Made by a program: the position numbers and the translations under genes | Shown: positions 13,193 through 21,609 of the stretch, piece after piece | Position numbering within the stretch: the stretch's first letter is position 1 | How the letters are laid out: every line of letters starts with the position of its first letter | Notes under the pieces: generated by a model | Seen by the model: the letters and a program-made list of their open reading frames with translations, nothing else | Database searches by the model: none | What the model was told of the DNA's origin: nothing | NCBI GenBank assembly: GCA_022792945.1 | Contig: JAAWBZ010000097.1 | Coordinates: 1-38,316, forward strand | Direction: 5' to 3' | Source: Oscillospiraceae bacterium | GTDB taxonomy: Bacteria > Bacillota > Clostridia > Oscillospirales > Oscillospiraceae | Length of the DNA stretch: 38,316 nt

Positions 13193-15427
13193 ATGAAACG
13201 AAAATTTCTCTTCTCCCTGCTCGCCATTGCGCTGGTGTGCGCCCTGAGCGTCCCGGCCCTGGCGGCGTCCGCCGGCACCGTGGTCAACCAGATCATCGGC
13301 AACAACAACACCATCGTTTTTATCGACGTCCCCAGCACCCACTGGGCCGCCAACGAGATCAATTCCTTCTCCCAGCAGGGCATCATCTCCGGCTATGAGG
13401 ACGGCTCCTTCAAGCCCAGCAACGGCGTCACCCGCGAGGAGTTCTGCAAGCTGCTGGTCACCACCTTCGACCAGCCCCTCAGCGTGCCGGAGGAGCCTAC
13501 CTTCTCCGACGTGGTCCCCTCCCGCTGGTCGTATCCCTATGTGGAGGTCTGCAAGGACTTCCTCACCGGCTACGCCAACCCCTTCGGGGGCCGGCCCGCC
13601 TTCCACCCCGCCGATTTCGCCACCCGCGAGGACATTGCCGTGGCTCTGGTGCGCATGATGGGCTTCCGCGACAGCGACGCCAATAACCAGTCCTATGCCC
13701 TCCAGCGCTTCGGCGACGGCGCGCAGATTTCGCCGCAGCTGCTGGGCTACGTCAGCCTGGCCTGTGAGCGCGGGCTCATCAACGGCTATGAGGACGGCAC
13801 CTTCCGCCCCGCGGCCAGCGTCTCCCGGGCGGAGATCGTGGTGCTGCTCAACCGGGCGCTGAAGCAGGCCGTCACCAACATCGAGGACGACCTGCAGGCC
13901 TCCGCCGCCGTCCTCTACACCCCCGACGGCCGGACCGCCACCATCACCATTACCGCCGAGGAGGGTTCCACCGTCACCGTCAACGGCCAGGCTGTGTCCA
14001 TGAGCCGCGTGGGCAATGAGTACAAGGGCAGCTACGTCTACCAGTTCCCCTCCGAGGGCACCCGGGACTTCTCCGTGGTGGTCACCCGGATGGGCAAGAC
14101 CAAGGTCATCCCCGTCACCGCCAAATACGAGATCGGCGCGCCGGTCGTTGAGCTGACCAGCTGCCCCACCGTTTCCGAGACCGCCTCGGTGACCATCCGC
14201 GGCACCCTCACCGACAAAACCGACGACCACCCCTCGCTGACGGTCAACGGTAAGTCCATAGACGTGTGGTCCCGCAGCTGGAGCGCCCCTCTGACGCTCC
14301 AGGAGGGGGAGAACCCCGTCGTCATCACCGCCACGAACAAGCTGGGCAAGTCCACCACCCTGACGAGGACCATTGTCCTCAGCAGCGGCGGCCCCGTGGT
14401 GGAGATCTCCTCCTGTCCGGTGACCTCCGACACTGCCACGGTCACAGTCCGCGGCACCGTGAAGGATACCAACGACGCCTACCCCACCGTCACCGTCAAC
14501 GGCAAGGACGCCGGAGCCAGCTACGGCCGCTGGAGCCGTGAGGTGCCGCTCCAGGAAGGCGTCAACACCATCGTCGTCGTGGCCACCAACAAGCTGGGCA
14601 AGTCCACCACCGTCACCCGGACCGTGGAGTATGCCGCCGGCGGGCCGAAGCTCACCGTCACCAGCTGTCCGGTGACCTCCGACACCGCCACCATCACCGT
14701 CAGCGGCACCGTTCAGGACGCCAGCGACGCCTATCCCACCGTCACCGTCAACGGCAAGGACGCCGGGGCCAAATACGGCCGCTGGAGCCGCCAGGTGCAG
14801 CTCCAGGAGGGCGACAACACCATCACCATCGCCGCGATCAACCAGGCGGGCAAGACCACCACCGTCACCCGGAGCGTCTCCTACATCCCCGAAGGGCCGA
14901 AGCTGGAGGTCACCAGCTGTCCTCTCACCACCACGCCCCTCAATTCCACCGTCACCATCGAGGGCCGCGTCTCCGATCCCACCGGCGGCAAGCCCGTGGT
15001 CATGGTCAACGGCGTGACGGCGCGGCTGAACTACTCCACCTACACCCAGAGCGGCACCTGGCGCTGCAGCGTCCCCCTGCGGAACATCGGAGCCAATGAC
15101 GTTACCATCGTCGCCACCAACGCCGCCGGGCGGTCCACCACCGTGCGCCGCACCATTACCATGGACTATGACAGCCCCAAGATCGACCTGAACACCGTCC
15201 CGCCGGTGACGGACCAGCCCACCGTCACCATCTCCGGCACGGCCTACACCCCCAACACCAACGTGCCCGTCACCGTGACCATCAACGGCGAGCAGGTGGA
15301 CGCCAGCTACCTCTTCTTCAGCAAGACCTGCCCGCTGGAGCCGGGGGCCAACACCTTCGAGATCGTCGCCACCAACGCCAACGGCAAGTCCGTCTCCCTG
15401 ACGCGGACCGTGGAGTACATTCCCTGA
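13193..15427 (+). CDS. SLH-domain surface protein with tandem Ig-like repeats
   Basis: A 744-residue exported protein. Residues 1-24 are a signal peptide ending PALA. Three SLH domains follow at about 43-92, 103-158 and 170-225, with the hallmark segments GYEDGSFKP and GYEDGTFRP; these hold proteins to pyruvylated wall polymer. After a first Ig-like unit (about 235-318) come five related domains of about 80-90 residues. Each has a start like TSCPVTSDTATVTV, a VTVNGK turn, LQEG and a closing ATNKLGKSTTVTRT. These look like bacterial Ig/Big_9-type glucodextranase domains. No enzyme domain is present, so it is probably structural or adhesive. ATG 13193 has AGGAGG 8 bases upstream. Confidence 0.92.
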   Translation: MKRKFLFSLLAIALVCALSVPALAASAGTVVNQIIGNNNTIVFIDVPSTHWAANEINSFSQQGIISGYEDGSFKPSNGVTREEFCKLLVTTFDQPLSVPEEPTFSDVVPSRWSYPYVEVCKDFLTGYANPFGGRPAFHPADFATREDIAVALVRMMGFRDSDANNQSYALQRFGDGAQISPQLLGYVSLACERGLINGYEDGTFRPAASVSRAEIVVLLNRALKQAVTNIEDDLQASAAVLYTPDGRTATITITAEEGSTVTVNGQAVSMSRVGNEYKGSYVYQFPSEGTRDFSVVVTRMGKTKVIPVTAKYEIGAPVVELTSCPTVSETASVTIRGTLTDKTDDHPSLTVNGKSIDVWSRSWSAPLTLQEGENPVVITATNKLGKSTTLTRTIVLSSGGPVVEISSCPVTSDTATVTVRGTVKDTNDAYPTVTVNGKDAGASYGRWSREVPLQEGVNTIVVVATNKLGKSTTVTRTVEYAAGGPKLTVTSCPVTSDTATITVSGTVQDASDAYPTVTVNGKDAGAKYGRWSRQVQLQEGDNTITIAAINQAGKTTTVTRSVSYIPEGPKLEVTSCPLTTTPLNSTVTIEGRVSDPTGGKPVVMVNGVTARLNYSTYTQSGTWRCSVPLRNIGANDVTIVATNAAGRSTTVRRTITMDYDSPKIDLNTVPPVTDQPTVTISGTAYTPNTNVPVTVTINGEQVDASYLFFSKTCPLEPGANTFEIVATNANGKSVSLTRTVEYIP
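14395..14895 (+). repeat. Near-identical tandem Ig-domain repeats at DNA level
   Basis: Two adjacent units of about 250 bases (starting near 14395 and 14645) share long identical stretches, for example around the codons for PTVTVNGKDAGA, YGRWSR and the CPVTSDTAT start. The flanking units are more diverged. Such homogenised repeats can change copy number by recombination. Confidence 0.7.
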
Positions 15428-15437
15428 ATCTGCCAAA

Positions 15438-15467
15438 ACAGCCGCGGCGCGCCTGCGCCGCGGCTGT
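15438..15467 (+). terminator. Hairpin after the SLH protein gene
   Basis: A perfect 13-bp GC-rich stem, ACAGCCGCGGCGC (15438-15450) with GCGCCGCGGCTGT (15455-15467), begins 10 bases after the stop. The T-tract is weak, so termination may be partial. Confidence 0.6.
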
Positions 15468-15497
15468 CTCGGTTCGCCGGAAAGGAGCCTTTGAAAG

Positions 15498-15827
15498 ATG
15501 AAAAAAGTGAAAATCACCGTTCTGAAAACCACCCTGGACCGGGAGCTGGCCGCGGAATACGGCGTTGAGGGCCTGACGGCCTGTCCCATGCTGCGGGCGG
15601 GGCAGGTGTTCTGCGCGGACTACGCCAAGCCCGAGGGGCTGTGCGACGAGGCGTGGAAGGCCATTTACCAGTACGTGTTCGCCCTGGCCCACGGGGCCGG
15701 CGGAGAGCTCTTCTACTACGGCGACTGGATCCGCAAGCCCGGCGTCGCCATTTGCAGCTGCAATGACGGACTGCGGCCCGTGATCTTCAAGCTGGAGGCT
15801 ACCGGGGAAGTCTCCGCCCCCGGTTAA
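15498..15827 (+). CDS. TIGR04076 family protein
   Basis: A 109-residue protein of the TIGR04076 family, small cytosolic proteins of unknown function common in anaerobes. Typical blocks are the basic start KKVKITVLKTTLD, CPMLRAGQVF, CDEAWKAIYQYVFALAHG and the closing CSCNDGLRPVIFKLEA. Conserved cysteines (in CPML and CSCNDG) might bind metal or be redox active. AAAGGAG precedes ATG 15498. Its stop overlaps the stop of the convergent DNA repair gene (shared bases 15824-15827). Confidence 0.85.
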   Translation: MKKVKITVLKTTLDRELAAEYGVEGLTACPMLRAGQVFCADYAKPEGLCDEAWKAIYQYVFALAHGAGGELFYYGDWIRKPGVAICSCNDGLRPVIFKLEATGEVSAPG

Positions 15828-16300
15828 ACTCCGCCCTCCAGCTGCAGAAGGAACCTTTTGACCTCGATGCCGCCGGCATAGCCCGTCAGGGAGCCGTCCG
15901 CGCCCAGGACGCGGTGACAGGGGATGAGGATCGAGATGGGATTGCGCCCCACCGCCGCGCCTATGGCCCGGGGCGAGGTGTGCAGCCGCGCCGCCAGGGC
16001 GGCGTAGGTGGCGGTCCCGCCGTAGGGGATGGCCCGCAGGGCCTCCCAGACCTGCCGCTGGAACGGCGTCCCCCGTGGCTTCAGCCGCAGGCCCGACGGG
16101 TCGGGGTTTTCTCCGGTGAAGTAACGGGCCAGGAAGCTCCGCGGCGCGCGCAGGCCCGGGGCCGTGTCCTGCCGCTCCGCGGCGCCCAGGCCGGCGGCGA
16201 AGTACTTCTGCCCCGCGATCCAAAGCCCCGTCACGTCCTCCCCGTCACAGGCGATGGTCAGCAGGCCCGCCGGCGATGGATATTCGGTATAATACGTCAT
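15824..16300 (-). CDS. ogt: Methylated-DNA--[protein]-cysteine S-methyltransferase
   Basis: A 158-residue suicide repair protein that moves alkyl groups from O6-alkylguanine to its own cysteine. The active site IPCHRVLG has Cys128. Other marks are the HTH segment GTPFQRQVWEALRAIPYGGTA, the Asn of GRNP and the Gly-rich LTGYAGG loop. The N-terminal domain is short, as in Ogt/MGMT forms without the Ada domain. ATG 16300 is chosen over the longer frame because AAGGAG lies 8 bases upstream and homologues start here. It may be transcribed partly by read-through, since a terminator lies just upstream. Confidence 0.92.
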   Translation of the reverse strand: MTYYTEYPSPAGLLTIACDGEDVTGLWIAGQKYFAAGLGAAERQDTAPGLRAPRSFLARYFTGENPDPSGLRLKPRGTPFQRQVWEALRAIPYGGTATYAALAARLHTSPRAIGAAVGRNPISILIPCHRVLGADGSLTGYAGGIEVKRFLLQLEGGV

Positions 16301-16320
16301 AAGCAGACTCCTTATATGCC

Positions 16321-16348
16321 AAAAAGTGCGCCATACGGCGCACTTTTT
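16321..16348 (-). terminator. Terminator of the P-loop gene
   Basis: A 12-bp perfect stem, AAAAAGTGCGCC (16321-16332) with GGCGCACTTTTT (16337-16348), has a 4-nt loop. Its A/T ends let it work in both directions. It lies 7 bases past the P-loop gene stop. Confidence 0.8.
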
Positions 16349-16355
16349 GCAATCC

Positions 16356-16769
16356 TCAGGACAAATACTTCCGAATCCCCTCAGGCATCTTCTCGGGGTC
16401 GTCGGAGACAACCATGGTGAACTTCAGGTTGTTCTGCTGGCCGAAGGCCGCGCACCAGTCGAAGAAGTCCTCCGCCTCGGCCAGGTCCTTGGAGCCGGCG
16501 ATTTTGAAGAGGCTGTCGATAAAGATGTGGGAAATGTCAAAATTGCCGGCGTGGAGGCCGCTGATGAAGCCCTTGAGGAACGTATAGCCGTTGACCTGGT
16601 ACTCACTGGCCTCAATCAGTCTCACGCGGTAATCTATATCAAAGGTCAACTTATTGCCCTTTTCAATGCAAACCATGCTGCCAGACTCTGTGGAGATCGC
16701 GTCGTTGATCGATTGGATCAACTCCTTGGTCTTGCCGCTGCCAGAAAGACCCATAATCACTTTAACCAT
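16356..16769 (-). CDS. P-loop NTPase, PilT-like annotation family (137 aa)
   Basis: A 137-residue protein with a Walker A loop GLSGSGKTK near residues 7-15 and a Walker B-like strand ISHIFIDSLF. It ends with the strand TMVVSDDPEKMPEGIRKYLS. Clostridial homologues are often labelled twitching-motility PilT-like, but it is far too short for PilT and no pilus genes are present. A general ATP- or GTP-binding role is all that can be claimed. ATG 16769 follows AAGGAGG at 8 bases. It has its own promoter and terminator, so it is probably monocistronic. Confidence 0.82.
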   Translation of the reverse strand: MVKVIMGLSGSGKTKELIQSINDAISTESGSMVCIEKGNKLTFDIDYRVRLIEASEYQVNGYTFLKGFISGLHAGNFDISHIFIDSLFKIAGSKDLAEAEDFFDWCAAFGQQNNLKFTMVVSDDPEKMPEGIRKYLS

Positions 16770-16818
16770 AGGAAAGCCCTCCTTATAACTGAACGAATGA
16801 CACCTCGTCCGTAGCTCC

Positions 16819-16847
16819 ATTCTAACAGCTTTTTATACCGATTGCAA
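16819..16847 (-). promoter_or_regulatory. Promoter of the P-loop gene
   Basis: On the minus strand TTGCAA (16847-16842), a 17-base spacer and TAGAAT (16824-16819) lie about 50 bases upstream of ATG 16769. Confidence 0.6.
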
Positions 16848-16891
16848 CCGTCACATTGGCTAAAACTGGGACATTTTTTCTGGAACCGGAA

Positions 16892-18139
16892 TCAGCCCTC
16901 CCGCCGCTCCAGCAGGGCGCGCATGTGCGAGTGCCACGCGCCCGCTCCCTGCGGCACGGCGGCGCGGCCGCGGAGGCCCGCCTCCAGGGCCGAGGACAGC
17001 TCGAAGAAGTAGAGCAGCGCCCCGGCCGAAGCCGCCTCCAGCGGGCCGCAGTCGATGGTGATAACGGGCACGCCCGCGTCCACCCCCGCCTGGAGGAAGC
17101 CCGCCACGGCCTGCTCCTGGACGTAGTCGATGGTGTAGCCCTCCAGGTGGTTCAGCCCGTCGATGTTCTTCCAGTCCATCTCCACCGCCGTCTTCTGCGC
17201 TGGCGGGTCGAAGCGCAGGACCGTCTCCAGCAGCGGCGCGCCGGGGGCATGCAGCAGGGGCCACAGCGAGGCCAGCTCCGCCGGGATCTCCGCCGCCGCG
17301 GGCAGGAGGCCCAGCGGGCCGCACCGCCGCGCCATGAGCCGCTGCCACCAGCGGCACAGCGCCCAAGCGTCCGGCTCGGCGGTGAGCAGGTACTCCGCCG
17401 TCTTGCCCTTCTCCGCCAGGATCTTCCGGGCCGAGGCGTAGAGCCACGCCGGATTCTCAAAGGAACGCACCTCCATGGCCGTCCGGGCCAGAGCCGCGCC
17501 GGCCAGCACCGCCGCCAGGTCCAGCCCCGCCGCCGTGAGGCACAGCAGCGCCGCCGGGCTCAGGGCGCTGACGCAGCCACCGGCCATGGGCGGGAGGTTG
17601 AAGGCCGCGTAGCTCTCCGCCGCCGACAGCGCCCGCAGGACGCCGTCCTCCGGGGCTGTCGCCACGAACACCCGCTCCCGGGCCTTTTCGGTGCCGTACC
17701 GCCGCTCCAGCAGCCACCGCAGGCCCCGGAAGGCCACCGCCGCCTGGATCTCCAGCCGGTCCCGGCCCACGGCCTGGACGCAGAAATCCCGCCCCTCCAG
17801 CCGCTCGCACAGGCCCTGCCACGCCTGGGTGGACAGGCTGCTGCCGGCAAAGCGGACCTCCAGGCCGTTCCTCGGCCCGCCCAGCAGCGCCAGCAGCGCC
17901 TGGGCACCCAGCACCGCCCCGCCGTCGCCCACCACCACCAGCACCTGGGCCATGTCCCGGATGGAACGGGCCGTCTTTTCCAGCCGCGTCAGATCCGGCG
18001 CGCCGTCCAGCCAGGTGAAAAAGTCAGCGTCCTCGGCGTCGGAGAGGGCCGCGTGGGCCGCGGCGATGGCCTGTTCGTTCTCCAGCAGCCCCGGCAGCGT
18101 CACGCTGCACCAGATATTGGAGAGATCCACATTGAGCAT
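16892..18139 (-). CDS. Glucose-6-phosphate isomerase homologue lacking catalytic residues
   Basis: A 415-residue protein that aligns by eye along the whole bacterial PGI fold: VLVVVGDGGAVLGAQALL, RRYGTEKARERVFVATAP, ENPAWLYASARKILAEKGKTAEYLL, FETV-like LLETVLRF, and GLNHLEGYTIDYVQEQAV. The active site is gone. The KSGTT phosphate loop is VGRDRL (124-129), GGRYS is GGCVS (Cys189), GESEGK is ARRCGP (270-275), the His of DLHSLGQ is Ala290, and the C-terminal Lys is missing. The frame is intact, with a good promoter and codon use like its neighbours, so it is expressed rather than decaying. It may be a sugar-phosphate sensor or scaffold; that is inference. A true pgi is expected elsewhere in the genome. 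Confidence 0.82.
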   Translation of the reverse strand: MLNVDLSNIWCSVTLPGLLENEQAIAAAHAALSDAEDADFFTWLDGAPDLTRLEKTARSIRDMAQVLVVVGDGGAVLGAQALLALLGGPRNGLEVRFAGSSLSTQAWQGLCERLEGRDFCVQAVGRDRLEIQAAVAFRGLRWLLERRYGTEKARERVFVATAPEDGVLRALSAAESYAAFNLPPMAGGCVSALSPAALLCLTAAGLDLAAVLAGAALARTAMEVRSFENPAWLYASARKILAEKGKTAEYLLTAEPDAWALCRWWQRLMARRCGPLGLLPAAAEIPAELASLWPLLHAPGAPLLETVLRFDPPAQKTAVEMDWKNIDGLNHLEGYTIDYVQEQAVAGFLQAGVDAGVPVITIDCGPLEAASAGALLYFFELSSALEAGLRGRAAVPQGAGAWHSHMRALLERREG

Positions 18140-18174
18140 GGGGCAACACCTTTCTTCCGTTCTCGTATGGCAAC

Positions 18175-18203
18175 ATTATACACCCCGGCGGCTGAAAACG
18201 CAA
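18175..18203 (-). promoter_or_regulatory. Promoter of the PGI-like gene
   Basis: On the minus strand TTGCGT (18203-18198), a 17-base spacer and a perfect TATAAT (18180-18175) lie 36 bases before ATG 18139. This supports active transcription of the catalytically dead homologue. Confidence 0.65.
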
Positions 18204-18278
18204 CGAGCCATTTCCGCCCCTTGCGGCGCACCCCGCCGTGTGGTAGGATAGCGTCAGAGAAAACCTTGGGAGAAGCCT

Positions 18279-18607
18279 ATGATTTACCTGATCGCGGGGC
18301 ATCCCGCGCGGGCAAGACCGTCCTGGCCCAGCGGCTTCTGGAACAATACAGATATCCCTATCTCTCCATCGACCATCTGAAAAATGGGCCTGATCCGCAG
18401 CGGCCAGACCGCCCTGACGCCGGAGAGCGGCGGCGGCGCGCTGACGGCGTACCTCTGGCACATTGTCCGGGAGATGGTCAAAACCGCGGTGGAGAACCGC
18501 CAGAGCCTCATTGTGGAGGGCTGCTGCATCCCCTTCGGCTGGGCCGGCTGCACCATGCGGACTATTTCCTCATCGACGGGGCGTATCCGCGGGAGATCCC
18601 CCTCTGA
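18279..18607 (+). pseudogene. Frameshifted P-loop kinase-like gene
   Basis: Three frames together spell one protein: MIYLIAG (from ATG 18279), then ASRAGKTVLAQRLLEQYRY and YLSIDHLK, then MGLIRSGQTALTPE and WHIVREMVKTAVENRQSLIVEG, and finally LHHADYFLIDGAYPREIPL. The order matches a small P-loop kinase with Walker A GxSRAGKT. At least three frame changes break it, and the 3' part of the family is missing. It sits between two functional minus-strand genes. Confidence 0.7.
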
Positions 18608-18619
18608 AACCGGCGCGCC

Positions 18620-19768
18620 TCACCCGCCCAGGCAGATGCCCCGGAGGATGCGCCCCGTCACCTGCGCCCAGGTCAGGCGCTCCACCCGCTCCGGGGCCAC
18701 GATGGGGATTGTCGCCACCGCTTCGCCCCCGGCCCGGACCGTCAGGGTGCCCAGGCGCTGGCCCTTCTCCACCGGCGCGGTGACAAAGGGCTCCAGCTCC
18801 ACCTCGGCGGCGACGTCGTTTTTCCGGCTCTTCTCCATCAGCACCGGTTCGGGCCGCTCCAGCACAGGCGTGATCTCCGTCTCCCGGCCCAGCCGGACCT
18901 CCACGCTCCCCAGCTCCTCCGGCACGGCGGGGGTCACCAGGGCGTAGGCAGCGAAGCCATAGTCCAGCAGGGCCTTGGCCGACTCGAAGCGGTCAGAGGA
19001 GCTGTTACAGTGGAGCACCACGGCGATCAGCTCCATCCCGTCGCGGCTGGCCGAGGCCGAGAGGCAGTGGCCCGCCGCCTGGGTGAAGCCGGTCTTGAGG
19101 CCGGTGGTGCCGTCGTAGAAGCGCACCAGCTTGTTGGTGTTGGACAGGCCGAACTTGCCGCCGCGCACCGTATCCATCCATATGGTGGTGTACCTGCGGA
19201 TCTCGTCGTGCTTCAAAAGCTCCCGGGACATGACGGCGATGTCGTGGGCAGAGGTCAGGTGCTCCTCCGCCTCCGGCTCGTCGTCCAGGCCCGTGCAGTT
19301 GACAAAGTGGGTGTCCTGGAGGCCCAGGGCCGCGGCGCGCTCGTTCATCTGCGCGGCGAACACCGCCTCGCTGCCGGCCACGGCCTCGGCCAGGGCGGTG
19401 GCGCAGTCGTTGGCCGAGGAGACCACCACGGCCTTGAGCATCTCGTCCATGCTCATCTGCTCGCCCTCCTCCAGGTAGACCTGGCTGCCGCCCTTGCCCG
19501 CGGCGGCGGCAGAGGCCGTCACCGGCGCGTCCCAGCTGAGCTGGCCCCGCTCCAGCGCCTCCATAACCAGCAGCAGCGTCATCACCTTGGTCACGCTGGC
19601 GGGGCGCAGGCGCTCGTGGGCGTTCTTCTCATAGAGGATCTGCCCCGTGGCCGCGTCCATGAGGATGGCCGAGGGAGCCGGGATGTCCAGCTCCACCGCC
19701 CGCGCCCGGGGCAGGCCCCCCAGCAGCAGCGCCAGGGCCAAAAAGAGCACGCAAACTCGTTTTTTCAT
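18620..19768 (-). CDS. D-alanyl-D-alanine carboxypeptidase (penicillin-binding protein 5 type)
   Basis: A 382-residue low-mass PBP of peptidase family S11. The signal peptide is at residues 1-24 (ending RARA). The serine motif S58-V-T-K61 is in PASVTKVM, the second motif S118-A-N is in VVSSAND, and the KTG motif is in GLKTGFTQAAGH. A C-terminal beta domain (about 290-360) and a final hydrophobic/amphipathic helix for membrane attachment follow. It trims the terminal D-Ala from peptidoglycan stems, like DacF/DacB in spore formers; which paralogue it is cannot be set. ATG 19768 follows AAGGAAGGATCGGT. Divergent from mtaB. Confidence 0.92.
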   Translation of the reverse strand: MKKRVCVLFLALALLLGGLPRARAVELDIPAPSAILMDAATGQILYEKNAHERLRPASVTKVMTLLLVMEALERGQLSWDAPVTASAAAAGKGGSQVYLEEGEQMSMDEMLKAVVVSSANDCATALAEAVAGSEAVFAAQMNERAAALGLQDTHFVNCTGLDDEPEAEEHLTSAHDIAVMSRELLKHDEIRRYTTIWMDTVRGGKFGLSNTNKLVRFYDGTTGLKTGFTQAAGHCLSASASRDGMELIAVVLHCNSSSDRFESAKALLDYGFAAYALVTPAVPEELGSVEVRLGRETEITPVLERPEPVLMEKSRKNDVAAEVELEPFVTAPVEKGQRLGTLTVRAGGEAVATIPIVAPERVERLTWAQVTGRILRGICLGG

Positions 19769-19841
19769 ACCGATCCTTCCTTCCCGATTCTTGGTGGTAC
19801 AACCTATGTGGAAAACGGGACAGGTATGCCGCAAAAAAGGC

Positions 19842-19870
19842 TGTACAACCCGCCGCCGATGCGCTATCAT
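19842..19870 (+). promoter_or_regulatory. Promoter of mtaB
   Basis: TGTACA (19842-19847), a 17-base spacer and TATCAT (19865-19870) lie 34 bases before the ATG at 19904. Confidence 0.5.
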
Positions 19871-19903
19871 AGAGATATTCTGAGGAAACACCGGTGAAAC
19901 GCC

Positions 19904-21199
19904 ATGAAATTTGCCTTTTACACCCTGGGCTGCAAGGTCAACCAGTGCGAGACCCAGGCCATGGAGCGCCGCGTGCTGGAGCTGGGCCACACCCTGGGCG
20001 CGTGGACCGAGCCCTGCGACGGCTATATCATCAACACCTGCACTGTCACCGCCGTCAGCGACAAGAAGTCCCGCGGCGCCATCCGCCGCGCCCGCCGGAC
20101 CAGCCCCGGCGCCGTGGTGGGCGTCTGCGGCTGCTACGCCCAGGTCAGCCCCGGGGACATCCGGCGGCTGGGGGCGGACGTGCTGGCCGGGACAGCGGAG
20201 CGTATGGCCTTCCTGGACGCGGTGGTGGAGGAAGCCGCCCGCCGGGAGCGGACGCGGCGGGAGCTGTGGGAGCAGGCCGCGCTGCACCGGGACTTTGAGC
20301 GCCTGGCCGCGGGGGGCCTGGCCACGCGGACCCGGGCCATGCTGAAGGTCCAGGACGGCTGCCGCAATTTCTGTTCCTACTGCATCATCCCCTACGCCCG
20401 GGGGCCGCTCCGCTCCCTGCCCCTGGCCGAGGCCGCCGGGCAGGCCCGGGCCGCTGCCGCCGCGGGCTATCGGGAGCTGGTGGTGACGGGCATCGAAATC
20501 TCCTCCTGGGGCGCGGACCTGCCGGGGACGCCGCCGCTGCGGGACCTGGCCGCCGCCGTCTGCGCCGCCGCGCCGGAGCTCCGGGTGCGCCTGGGCTCTC
20601 TGGAGCCGCGGACCGTCACCGAGGACTTCTGCGCGGCCCTCGCGGCGCTGCCGAACCTCTGCCCGCAGTTCCACCTGAGCCTCCAGAGCGGCTGCGACAG
20701 CGTCCTGCGGCGGATGCGCCGGAGGTACGACACCGCCCGGTATCTCGAGAGCGTCCGCCTCCTGCGCCGGTTCTTCCCCGGCTGCGCCGTGACCACCGAC
20801 CTCATCGTGGCCTTCCCCGGGGAGAGCGAGGCGGAGTTTCAGGAGTCTCTCCGCTTCTTGGAGACCTGTGCTTTCGCCCAGGTCCACGTCTTTCCCTATT
20901 CCCGCCGCGCCGGCACCCCCGCGGCCCGGATGCCCGGGCAGCTGGGCAATGCCGTGAAGGCGGAGCGCGCCGCCCAGGCGCTGGAGGCCGCGGCGCGGCT
21001 GAACCGGCAGTACCGCGAGGGTCTGCTGGGCAGCGTCCAGGAGGTGCTCTTCGAGCAGGCCGCGGGCGCATATTTCACCGGCCACGCGAGAAACTATATC
21101 CCGGTGGCCGTTCCCGCCGCGGACCTCCACAACCAGGTCCGCCGGGTGGAGATCACCGGCCTTTTGGGGGATGGCCTCCTGGGGCGGCTGGCGGACTAG
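19904..21199 (+). CDS. mtaB: tRNA t6A37 methylthiotransferase MtaB
   Basis: A 431-residue radical SAM methylthiotransferase that turns t6A into ms2t6A at position 37 of ANN-decoding tRNAs. It has the MTTase N-terminal domain with Cys10, Cys46 and Cys77 for the auxiliary cluster. The radical SAM motif C153-RNF-C157-SY-C160 and a C-terminal TRAM-like domain follow. The segment VTGIEISSWG is the MtaB form, rather than the pattern of MiaB or RimO. The gene overlaps the convergent CmpB-type gene by 4 bases. Confidence 0.93.
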   Translation: MKFAFYTLGCKVNQCETQAMERRVLELGHTLGAWTEPCDGYIINTCTVTAVSDKKSRGAIRRARRTSPGAVVGVCGCYAQVSPGDIRRLGADVLAGTAERMAFLDAVVEEAARRERTRRELWEQAALHRDFERLAAGGLATRTRAMLKVQDGCRNFCSYCIIPYARGPLRSLPLAEAAGQARAAAAAGYRELVVTGIEISSWGADLPGTPPLRDLAAAVCAAAPELRVRLGSLEPRTVTEDFCAALAALPNLCPQFHLSLQSGCDSVLRRMRRRYDTARYLESVRLLRRFFPGCAVTTDLIVAFPGESEAEFQESLRFLETCAFAQVHVFPYSRRAGTPAARMPGQLGNAVKAERAAQALEAAARLNRQYREGLLGSVQEVLFEQAAGAYFTGHARNYIPVAVPAADLHNQVRRVEITGLLGDGLLGRLAD

Positions 21200-21609
21200 A
21201 GAAGCCAGCGGTAGGGCGGAAAGGGCTGGCGGAACAGAAGAAACCTGAGAAGATCGTCCGTCAGCGCCGCCGCCAGGGACAGCGGAATCCACAGAAGCGA
21301 GTAGGGCAGGCAGATCTGCCCGCAGAGGTTCAGCGGGCACCCGCTGTAGTCCCAGACCTCCAGCCCCAGCCCCACGTTGAGCGCCAGCCCCGAAACCAGC
21401 TCCAGCGCCGTGACCAGCGCCGCCCCCAGCACCGCCTGGGCCGTCAGCGGCAGTCCCGGCGCGGCCCGGTCCAGCATCCCGATGGCCCAGAAGCACAGTC
21501 CGCCCACGAAAAACATGCTCACATGGCTCCGTCCCCGGTATAAAAACTCCACTCCCACGTACAAAAGCCCGCCGGCAACGCCGACGATTCCATGCTCCAG
21601 CAGCCGCAT
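21196..21609 (-). CDS. Putative ABC-transporter permease-like CmpB family membrane protein
   Basis: A 137-residue membrane protein with four hydrophobic segments. The conserved block VWDYSGCPLNLCGQICLPYSLLW marks the family annotated as putative ABC transporter permease (CmpB type) in Firmicutes. No ATPase or binding protein is nearby, and actual transport activity is unproven. The stop overlaps the end of mtaB by 4 bases. Confidence 0.82.
   Translation of the reverse strand: MRLLEHGIVGVAGGLLYVGVEFLYRGRSHVSMFFVGGLCFWAIGMLDRAAPGLPLTAQAVLGAALVTALELVSGLALNVGLGLEVWDYSGCPLNLCGQICLPYSLLWIPLSLAAALTDDLLRFLLFRQPFPPYRWLL

Noticed and set aside
14150-15420. Tandem repeats considered as a CRISPR array
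   Set aside because: The units are about 250 bases long, in frame and code for Ig-like domains; there are no short identical repeats with unique spacers.
12983-15589. 868-codon open frame on the minus strand opposite the SLH/Ig gene
   Set aside because: It is antisense to a clear exported protein with signal peptide, promoter and SLH domains. Its low-complexity Gly/Asp/Val composition is what GC-rich repeat codons give on the other strand.
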